From positions 90,931,845 through 90,995,844 of the forward strand of contig CP136061.1 in the NCBI GenBank assembly GCA_032622095.1: 64,000 bases of DNA, written 5' to 3'. Made by a program: the position numbers and the translations under genes. The notes beneath the pieces are model-generated. The model was given only the letters and a program-made list of their open reading frames with translations, made no database searches and was not told where the DNA came from. Positions 56,066 to 64,000 of the stretch are shown here, piece after piece (positions within the stretch are counted from its first letter, which is position 1; each line of letters begins with the position of its first letter). Source of the DNA: Siphonodentalium dalli (lineage: Eukaryota > Mollusca > Scaphopoda > Gadilida > Siphonodentaliidae).

Positions 56066-56504
56066 TGCAGCTTGCATGTACATTCCAGTTTACTAGACTA
56101 AGTACTTTATTTATTGTTGCTTCTGATATCTTCGAATTATTGAAGTTAATCTTTGCTCAGAAGACATAAGAATATGGTTTATTGCAAAATCAATTGACAC
56201 TCACTTATTATGAAGTTTTTGGTTCGTTACGGCAACCGATGTAAGTGTTTCCCAAACTGTTCCATATGTTCGCTCTTGATACATTCGAGACACCGTACGA
56301 CTCAATATTTGAAGCGAATTCGAATCGGTTCCCCCGATTCGAAATTAAAACCCCGATTAACAGGGCCCTCTTCCTTCACTAGATTTGACAAAATATCGCC
56401 TTTATTAAATTTGACAAAATACCTTCTTCACTAAATTGCCGGGTCATCTCCATCACTAACCATTTGTTAGATGTGTTATTATAACTGAGTGGGATACAAG
56501 CCTG

Positions 56505-56945
56505 ATTATTGTGTGTCTCTTATTTGCAGAATGAGGTCCACAGAGGGTGAATTTAATAATGATATCATGCACAATGGGCTATCATCACCAAATTCACCCT
56601 CTGGGGACCCCATTCTGCTTAGGCCTCATCTTCTGGGAAGCAGCTATAGTCTCAAATTAACATGTTTTTCAGTTACTTTTTTCTCTCTGTGAAATTTCTA
56701 TATCCCCTAAATTGCAGCAATAAATGCATAATCGAGGTGACTAATGGGTGAACATCACCAACTTCAACTGGGGAACTTCAATCTTATCCTAGGTCTCCTA
56801 TATCAGTTGAGGCCTAAGCAGAATGAGGTCCCCATAGGTTGATTTGGTGATACTAGCCCGACGTGCGGGATAGCATCACTAAATTCAACCCTCTGGTGAC
56901 CTCATTCTGCAAATGACGGACACACTTTTATCAGGCTTGGTGGAA
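56505..56945. mobile_element. Family E MITE, most complete copy
   Basis: Left end 'CAAGCCTGATTATTGTGTGT' + 'TTTGCAGAATGAGGTCCACA', right end 'CATTCTGCAAATGACGGACA' + 'TCAGGCTTGG'. There are two inner hairpins (56530-56625 and 56815-56915) built from 'GAGGGTGAATTTA' and 'TAAATTCACCCTC'. The middle carries 'AATCGAGGTGACTAATGGGT'. The 67-codon frame at 56489-56692 is an artefact. Confidence 0.75.
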
Positions 56946-57458
56946 CAATCCATTTAGTACATAAAGAGTTAACCCCCAGTTCAAATAAAATTAGACCCTG
57001 TTTCATTTCAATCAACTTACACTCTAAGGACTCTCATGGTTAATATTATTTCAAAATAGAGAAATCTAGCCAATATGCAGCAAGCGACGCCTTGCTTGAC
57101 TAATGAATAGCTTCTTACAAATTCAATTAATATTCACTAATTTATACAAGCCACACCCGCAGAATTTGACTGCAATCTCATGAATGTATCATATAAACTA
57201 CACGTTAGCGTCGCGTACCTTAACTGACCAAATTTCATACGTTCAAAATATTCATAATTTGGGAATGATCAGACAGAACAAGTATAAGATTATAATTTTA
57301 TTTGCAAAGATACTCAAACAAATAGTATTTTCTCCTAACCTATGTATATTACGTCAAGTGCCAAATAAGGATCATTACAACTTCGTAGTAAATTCCAAGT
57401 GTGTATTCTAAATAAGGACATGACGCAACATGACCGCAGTACAGCTCAATAAGATATA
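56946..57458. other. Unassigned
   Basis: A 75-codon plus frame at 57184-57411 has no recognised domain. No repeat was recognised. Confidence 0.4.
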
Positions 57459-57538
57459 TTATAGCGAGCGTATCGAATTTGCCATCACACAGCTGCACTT
57501 AGATTGACATCCGACGGAGTAAAATCCAGCATCACAGA
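57459..57538 (-). CDS. Candidate EGF-like (MEGF/SREC-type) exon
   Basis: After the acceptor 'CGTGTATTTCAG' the minus strand reads 'CDAGFYSVGCQSKCSCV', matching the 'C..GFYG..C...C.C' half-domain of MEGF, SREC and laminin-type EGF repeats in extracellular proteins. Cysteine spacing (C-x8-C-x3-C-x1-C) fits. The frame reaches a stop at 57461-57459, 10 codons after the last cysteine, and no clear donor is seen, so the 3' boundary may be earlier or the exon may be a relic. No neighbouring EGF exon was found within the window. Confidence 0.4.
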
Positions 57539-57919
57539 CTGAAATACACGAACATGCACTATTTGAAACAATAATACAGACAGTGAAATAATTAGCTAAT
57601 TGACTAACTTGAAACTGGTTTAGTGATAGTACATAATATGATAATATGCAAGGCATATATAGAACGACCCCGGCATAATAGTAAGAAGACGGACAATGCG
57701 AAGGATCGTGCAAATATTCGTGAAACTATATGCAAATATATTAGGCCTATACACATGTCAGCGACGCGAATGCTTGATTAATAGTGTAGATCGTCTTGGA
57801 TGCCAGTGGACTTCAATAATTATATATGCCTTACTATAGCCTATCGGCATTTGATAATAAAAGCCTCTACATGTATATGCTAATGTATATAGTGAATGCT
57901 ACAGACTTCAATGTACGTC

Positions 57920-58245
57920 GCTGCGTTTAAGCGAAGACGACATGACACGTTCAGTCATGTATGTACTCTGGCCCGCAGAGACAAGTGCCGTTTTGACGTC
58001 ATGACATATTCATAACAACTTACTTTTTATAAATAAATAATACTTCAGTTATCCATTGCCACATATCGGAAGTTGTGAAGTAGTAAATTCGTTTCATTGC
58101 CGATTCCGAGATTTTGTGAAACCACTGCCGGAAGTCACGTGATTTCACCTACACGGTATACTGTAAATTAAGTGTGACATCACAATTTAGCACGTACGCC
58201 CCCTTGCTGCCTGTACATGACCCGAGCTCGGTGCGCACATTAAAA
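57920..58245 (-). repeat. Inverted copy of the 19.14-19.6 kb repeat
   Basis: Carries 'GCGAAGACGACATGACACG', 'CGTTTTGACGTCATGACATA', 'ATATCGGAAGTTGTGAAGTA', 'GCCGGAAGTCACGTGATTTC' and 'ACACGGTATACTGTAAATT', in the opposite order and sense to 19138-19600. It ends at 'TGACCCGAGCTCGGTGCGC', equivalent to the GC-rich palindrome of the other copy. Confidence 0.75.
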
Positions 58246-58309
58246 ATGGCTCTGGTCGAGTTTTGATGCCCATAAGCGTGAATCATATGCTACGTGAGAC
58301 ACAGACTCG

Positions 58310-58410
58310 GGTAGAAGCTCCCAAATGGTGAATATTGTGATGTACACCCATTGGGAACTTCGATTATGTAATGTGTCGTCTGTCAATTTGGGGATATACA
58401 GAAATATAGA
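58310..58410 (+). repeat. Fragment of the family E middle block
   Basis: 'TCCCAAATGGTGAATATTGT' + 'GATGTACACCCATTGGGAAC' and 'CAATTTGGGGATA' match 23465-23545, outside an intact hairpin. Confidence 0.65.
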
Positions 58411-58534
58411 GAAACTAAACAAGAAAACAAATATAATCTTTGTCAAGAAGATTGTAGCTTGTAATATTCTTAAATTTAGGTTAATATTGTTTTATTTAAT
58501 TGAACACACGTGTGCTTTGTGTAAGCCACACATC

Positions 58535-58640
58535 ATCATTTAGCGGCCACACCTCATCATTTAGCGGCCACACCTCATCATTTAGCGGCCACACCTCATC
58601 ATTTAGCGGCCACTCCTCATCATTTAGCGGCAACACCTCA
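58535..58640. repeat. 21-bp tandem repeat, 5 units
   Basis: The unit is 'CACACCTCATCATTTAGCGG' + 'C', five times with few changes. The minus frame therefore shows a seven-residue repeat ('PLNDEVW'), and the plus frame a Ser-rich one ('FSGHTSS'). No evidence of translation. Confidence 0.95.
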
Positions 58641-58664
58641 ACAATTATTCCCTGTAATCTCATA

Positions 58665-58985
58665 CAACCAAAGGCATTGTTCACCTGTAACAATAAATAC
58701 ACGTAAGCCAACATCCCGGTTCACCTGTAACAACACGCACTCATAAGCCAAAATCTCAGTTCACCTGTAACGACACACACATACACATAAGCCAACAGCC
58801 TGGTTCACCTGTAATGACATACACATCAGCCAACATCATGGTTCACCTGTAATGACACACGCACACACGTAAGCAAAAATCTCAGTTCACCTGTATCGAC
58901 AGACACACACATAAGCCAACAGCCTGGTTCACCTGTAATACACACATGTAAGCCAAGAGCCCAGTTCACCTGTAATGAAACTGGG
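58665..58985. repeat. Diverged minisatellite 'GTTCACCTGTAA', about 7 units
   Basis: Units of 40-60 bp contain 'GGTTCACCTGTAA', 'GACACACAC' and 'ATAAGCCAACA'. It follows directly after the 21-bp array. Confidence 0.85.
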
Positions 58986-59320
58986 AAAACTGCAAGAATA
59001 TCGGGTAGGCTAACATTCATTTGTCAATCAATAGACTGCATTTTGATACCAATAAATATATATGTATATCAATCAGGGCATTGGATAATTTTGTGATGCC
59101 TTAAAATGTGTATGTGAGTACTGAGTGGGTCATGGGACAATCATATGATCTTTCATAATCATACTTCATCGAAACATGCTTATTTGGCATTATGTTTGGG
59201 TTTATATGCCGTGATCAACCAGCTGAGATGCCACGATTATAACATCAAGTGATTTTTTATTTCCAAAAGGGATGATTAGGCATACAGTGTACATGCTATG
59301 CTACCACGAAAAACAAATTT

Positions 59321-59457
59321 GGGTACGTATCAACAAATGAATTTTTCAGGATTTAGTCGGAAATATGGCTTGTTGCCATTCATCGGAAAGCTCACCCTAG
59401 AGCTTTCCGATGAATGGTAACAAGCCATATTTCCGACTAAATCCTGATAAGTTACCC
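59321..59457. mobile_element. Near-perfect hairpin MITE of 137 bp
   Basis: The arms at 59346-59391 and 59401-59447 are complementary with about one mismatch ('TCAGGATTTAGTCGGAAATA', then 'TGGCTTGTTGCCATTCATCG'). The loop is about 9 bp. Outer ends are 'GGGTAC' and 'GTTACCC', and only the left outer stem has extra sequence. A transcript could fold into a long hairpin. Confidence 0.85.
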
Positions 59458-60655
59458 ATAATTATTCTGTGGTTAAGAAGTCGATTACTTAAAGCATTAC
59501 TGTAGCAGTCGAAAATTTCAATTTGCCAATCTGATCAGTCTCTTTGAAAAGCTGACGAAAATCCTATATCGGAATTAACGTCTCTAGAGGTGTCCTATAT
59601 TTATAACGAAGCCGGACGCTTTGGGTCGTATATAGACTATATCTGATTTTGTGAACTCACCAATTATTATCTAATACGACACTGCTGTTTTGAATTTTCG
59701 CGACCAATTTTGTCCCACAGTAGATCGGTGGGGTTAAAGCATTAATGTCGTAATCGGCTGTCAAGAGGCCAACACAAATCAGTCGATGTGCAACAGTCTC
59801 CTATGTATATAAACGTCATACAATCATGTATGTGTTTTGTTTTTATAAGGGCAAGTAGCTAGTCTATAATTAATTTCTAACAGGTCTACTCACTATATTG
59901 GATCAAATTATCGGACCTATATAGCTCTCCGTCAGAGGCGAACACTTTTGCGAGGTGCCTCATCGTGACAGCCACAACACGATATACGTGTATATCAAAG
60001 CTTTATTTTCCAACTGATGCACGGCAGTTGATCAATACGCATGGTACTGTGGAGACTATATACTGTGCGAAATGAAATAACATAATATTTAATATTGATT
60101 TAATTATTATCACAAGTCTGTATAATACTTACATGCTTCTATTAATCCCTATATATCCTATTTTCTTGAATATAATGAAATCACATACTTATGAACAAAG
60201 CAGAAGATACATTCAGTTCCACTCGAATTCGGTCAAAAGGAAACTTACATATATATGCTTATATAGGCATGTTTCTGGACCTCGACTGATCCGACTCAAA
60301 TTTGGTATGTAGGTCTCCTTTGATCACATGAACAATATGGGCGGGTCCATTTTCACGTGCGACCTTGTCCTTGACCTCGCTCAATACACTCTTTTAGTCA
60401 TGTTTCTGAACCAAACAAACAATAGTTTTTTTTCTTTCTCCTAATAATTTTAAACGTTGTTCCCTAAATAGCCCGGATGAAGTCGGGCACATCAGATACA
60501 TGTGCACGTAGTAAGTAATAATTTAGAAATAACAGTTACCAAATTATGAAAATTTCCCAAAGAATATACTAATAGTATAGAATAATGATCATATTATGAA
60601 TGCTTTATTATCCACAAAACACAATTTGTGTGAGCCGAGCGTTTGTATATATACA
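59458..60655. other. Unassigned
   Basis: No open frame above 60 codons, no repeat and no RNA gene was recognised. Confidence 0.45.
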
Positions 60656-60659
60656 ACAC

Positions 60660-63390
60660 GTAAATGGTGAGCGATAAGCAAAACACTCGACACCGTGACG
60701 ATTGATTAGGTGGAGAAATTCATGATTACCCTTTCAACACCGACATCTGAGATTTAGCTATACCGGTGTAACACGTCATATCCCCCCCACAGGAAAGGAT
60801 ATCTTCCCCCGCCCGCGGGGAAGATATCATAGGATATCTCCCCCACCCTGGATATCTTCCCCCATATATGACTAAAATTAATTTCACTCATGAATTTGAT
60901 ATTGTTTGACCTTGAAATTTTTAATTTTTTTCAAATTATTATTTTTCCAAGCGGGGGGGGGGGGGGGGGGGGGGGGGGGGGTCGTGAGAAAAATTATACA
61001 TACAGGGCCCAAAAAAAATGTACAGAATTAAAGGTAAGTTTCTAAATTCGTCCGTTTCTGGCAGATTCCAAGTGTTCAAACAATTGAAAAACTATCAACG
61101 GTTATGATGTTTTCGACATTGAAAAATACATTTAGAAATAAAGAGTGTTTTATTCTACAGTATGTGCACAAATATTGTGAGGTAATATTTATAGTGCCAA
61201 TAAGCCAACATTATATATGTATCACTCTTTGGAGCCAAATAAACAGGCTGACATGTTTATTTTTTAATTTGAGGTATTTTGTTAGCCAGCACCCTGCAGC
61301 ACTAGTATTATTTGGTCATTAGACATGCCAGAGTGAAAATGCCAGCACTATCAGGCACTTTTCAATATTAATTTGAGGTGAAATGCAAATCAGCACTCCT
61401 ATTCAGTCATCACTTTTATTTGGCACCAGAGAGTGCTTTATCTTATACATACATATGTTCTTAAGTGTTGGTTAAGCTCATAATCTATGTTATAACACAT
61501 TTATTAGTGAAAATAACTTAAAACAATGCCCATAATGTGGGTTGAAAAAAATTTACACAAACAATTTTGTTCAGGCCTCTGAGATGCAACCACCCTGCCC
61601 GGTATAGGTATGTTTTTGGAAGATCTCCCCCGTATTACTTATATCTTATACCTACCCTATTCCTAAGTGTCTGTAAAGGCCATAACCTGCCTTAGAACTC
61701 AATTGTTAATGAATATATTTGAAAACAACTTAAAACAAGGGCAAAAATGTGAATAGAAAAAAATTTGTACAAACTCATTTTTTTCGGGCCTCTTCGAACC
61801 ACCCACCCCGGCCCTGTGTGATAAAACTTTTGTGCGACCCCCCCCCTATTCCAGGTGACAAAATTTGTTTATCACACATTTGATCCTGAAATGGTCAGAA
61901 AAATGACTTTTGAGATTTAAATTTGTTTTTATTTAATTTTCAAATGTCCAGGTCTCAATATCTTCCCCAACCCTGCACCTATATTTTGCTTCATATAATC
62001 ATGAAACAGCGAGAAATTAACTTCTTCTGAGAAAAGTTGTTTGAGTCAGGGTTTGGCGTGGGGTGTGTGGAGGTGTTCGGGTCAGGATATCTCCCTCCCC
62101 ATCCAGCACCTACATATTATAGTTTTATTCCTTATTTTGTTTTATAAAGTCATGAAACAGTGAGAAAGTAACTACGGTACATCACAAACAAATCACCTTG
62201 TGGTTTTATCGCTTATTTTGCTTACAGAATAATGAAACGGCGAGAAATTACCTTCTTCCGAGAAAAAAGTTGTTTGAGTGAAGGTTTGGGTTGGGGGAGA
62301 TGTCCAGGTCAGGATATCTTCCCATTTTGCTTTATATAGTCATGAAGCAGCGAGAAATTAACTTCTTCTGATAAAAAGCTGTTTGAGTCATTCCTGTGTT
62401 TTGGGTGGGGGGAGATGTCAGGGTCAGGATATCTCCCCCACCCAGCACCTACATGACAAAACAAATCATCTTTATTGCATATTTTGCTTTATATATTCAT
62501 GAAACAGCGAGAAAGTAACTTCTTCAAAGAAAAAGTTGTTTGAGTCAGGGTTTGGGGTGGAGGTGAGATGTCTAGGCTAGGATATCTCCCCCACCCAGCA
62601 CCTACATGACAAAGATGATTTTTATTGTCATGCAGGTGCTGAGGAAGAGATATCCTGACCTGGACATCTCCCCCACTCCAAACCCTGACTCAAACAACTT
62701 TTTCTCGGAAGAAGTTAATTTCTCGCTGTTTCATGACTATATGAAGCAGAATAAGCGATAAAACCATAAGATGATTTGTTTGTCTTGTAGATGCTGGGTG
62801 GGTGTGGGGGGTGGGGGAGATATCCTGACCTGGATATCTCAACCCCACCCCAAACCCTGACTCAAACAACTTTTTTAGAAGAAGTTACTTTCTCGCTGTT
62901 TCATAACTATATAAAGCAAAATAAGCAATAAAACCATACAATGATTATTTTTCATGTAGATACTGGGGGAGATATCCTGACCTGGACATTCCCCCATCCC
63001 AAACTCGGACTCGAACAACTTTTTCTCGAAAGAAGTTAATTTCTCGCTGTTTCATGACTATATAAAGCAAAATAAGCAATAAAACCATAAGATGATTTTG
63101 TTGTCATGTAGATGTAGGCGCTGGTTTGAAACAAGGAACAAACAATCAATCATATGCATGAAAAAAAATTTAAACTTTTTTTATTTTAATAAAAAGAAAT
63201 TTAAAACTCAAAAAACATTTTTCTGGCCATTTCAGGACCAAACGATATCAAATGAGTGAAATTTTGTTTAGTTGTACATGGGGGGGGGATTACCGGTACG
63301 TTGTAAATAACTTAGTGGCATTTCTAACAAAAGTTCACATAGTGGGGGTCTTCTCTGTGTTGAGTGTTTTGCTTATCGCATATCCTTTAC
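60660..63390. mobile_element. 2.7 kb foldback element with a satellite core
   Basis: Outer inverted blocks: 'GCGATAAGCAAAACACTC' at 60671 and 'GAGTGTTTTGCTTATCGC' ending near 63379. A further inverted pair is 'ACATTTGATCCTGAAATGGT' + 'CAGAAAAATG' (61876-61905) and its mirror at 63245-63215. The core (61980-63115) is repeat units that change direction once at about 62635. A long G run is at 60955-60980. 'GATATCTTCCCCC'-type motifs occur throughout. The 'AGGGCCCAAAAA' and C-rich blocks are shared with the 43.5-46.2 kb element. The 72-codon frame 61104-61322 has no domain. Confidence 0.65.
61980..63115. repeat. About 8 satellite units of 155 bp, 5 direct then 3 inverted
   Basis: The direct unit order is 'TCATGAAACAGCGAGAAATT' - 'AACTTCTTCTGAGAAAAAGT' - 'TGTTTGAGTCAGGGTTTGGG' - 'GATGTCCAGGTCAGGATATC' - 'CCCACCCAGCACCTACATGA'. 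Units start near 61999, 62150, 62230, 62340 and 62500 with length differences. From 62640 the complement follows ('GATATCCTGACCTGGACATC', 'CCAAACCCTGACTCAAACAA', 'TTTCTCGCTGTTTCATGACT') in three units to 63115. The whole forms a palindrome of more than 1 kb. Confidence 0.9.
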
Positions 63391-63465
63391 ATACATGTAC
63401 TCTTTGTTTACATGCCATGGCGTTTGTTTACATACAATGTAACACAGAGTATAGTATGATCGCAC

Positions 63466-63804
63466 GTGACACGTAGTGGAGCAACCACACAAATACATCA
63501 AACCGTCACAATAATTTCAATCTATACACGTAGTTTCCAACTGTTGCTGTGTCACGGCATGGGATTTCAAAATGTTGAATATTTTCACGAAAGTTGGAGG
63601 GGCGGATTGCGCGGAACACTACAGTACAACCACCCTGCCACCACGTATCTCGTTAAAGCTACTCATACACCCCCATGCCAAACTAAACCTAGCAATTTCC
63701 CACGTTTACCTATGACAAATATAAATGACTACATGAGCGCATTACCCAAAAATATCACAGGGCAAATATTTCGCACGAACAGTTTCATGGGCTCTTGTCA
63801 ATAG
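63466..63804 (+). CDS. Unrecognised 112-codon ORF
   Basis: An ATG-to-stop frame immediately right of the foldback element. The peptide has mixed composition ('FPRLPMTNINDYMSALPKNI') with no repeats, signal peptide or known domain. It may be an exon, an old transposon piece or chance. No splice signals or homology could be judged. Confidence 0.2.
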   Translation: MTRSGATTQIHQTVTIISIYTRSFQLLLCHGMGFQNVEYFHESWRGGLRGTLQYNHPATTYLVKATHTPPCQTKPSNFPRLPMTNINDYMSALPKNITGQIFRTNSFMGSCQ

Positions 63805-64000
63805 AAACATCCCTCGTTTGAATGCAGTCTGTATTTTTTCTAGAAAATGGTCTTTAGAGACGTCTCTTATAGCATTTAAGTGTATACATTGTGGAAGGCA
63901 GCTGCATTAGCTCATGCATGCAGGTCAAAAATTCAAACTAATAGTCAAAAGGACATTTGAAAACATGATGAAGAATACAATCTTATATATACACACTAGG

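Overview
The window reads as gene-poor, AT-rich nuclear DNA from an animal, most likely a marine invertebrate and possibly a mollusc. The evidence is short intron-bounded exons of extracellular domains (cadherin, EGF-like), a Penelope-like element, a Ty3/gypsy fragment, a LINE endonuclease fragment, a tRNA-derived SINE, many MITEs and abundant minisatellites. There are no operons and no dense coding. Most open frames of 60-130 codons lie in repeats or are uninformative. The clade is inferred from repeat style, including 'GTTATGGCCC' modules and 'TATACCCCCG...GGCGGGTATA' modules, not from a diagnostic gene.

Protein-coding content. The best host gene is on the minus strand at about 33.5-31.1 kb. 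Three phase-compatible exons (33525-33405, 33047-32925, 31236-31143) read as one divergent cadherin repeat. A weaker EGF-like exon is at 57538-57459 (minus). A 14-codon cadherin-like candidate is at about 42.5 kb (minus). A few unrecognised ORFs (11474-11842, 63466-63804) are listed with low confidence.

Layout. 0-2 kb: tandem 'CCATAACTC' repeat and a tRNA-SINE. 3.3-10 kb: copies of a 1.6 kb inverted-terminal element with 'ACGGT' motifs, one split by a 509 bp MITE. 10.8-13.6 kb: hairpins and minisatellites. 16-17.9 kb: MITE, gypsy reverse transcriptase, foldback repeat. 18.5-19.6 kb: satellite-like repeat and a dispersed repeat. 19.8-27.2 kb: two 'AAATTCGCG' elements enclosing two copies of a transposon-like pseudogene, one split by a TTAA-flanked MITE. 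29.5-30.9 kb: 0.7 kb tandem duplication. 31-33.5 kb: cadherin exons with a minisatellite starting exactly at a splice donor. 34.2 kb: palindrome array. 35.6-37.6 kb: LINE fragment abutting a degenerate Penelope-like element. 37.9-42.25 kb: 4.3 kb foldback element with arms over 1.1 kb around a 1.8 kb minisatellite core. 43.5-46.2 kb: second inverted-repeat element. 48-51.3 kb: tandem modules and a second palindrome array. 54-57 kb: cluster of hairpin MITEs. 57.9-58.3 kb: inverted copy of the 19 kb repeat. 58.5-59.5 kb: minisatellites and a near-perfect hairpin. 60.7-63.4 kb: third foldback element, built of about 155 bp repeats that switch orientation.

No intact autonomous transposon, CRISPR array, rRNA gene or functional tRNA gene was seen. 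The two most distinctive features are the cadherin intron whose minisatellite unit carries the 5' splice site, and the 4.3 kb foldback element. Identities, unit counts and boundaries were judged by eye.
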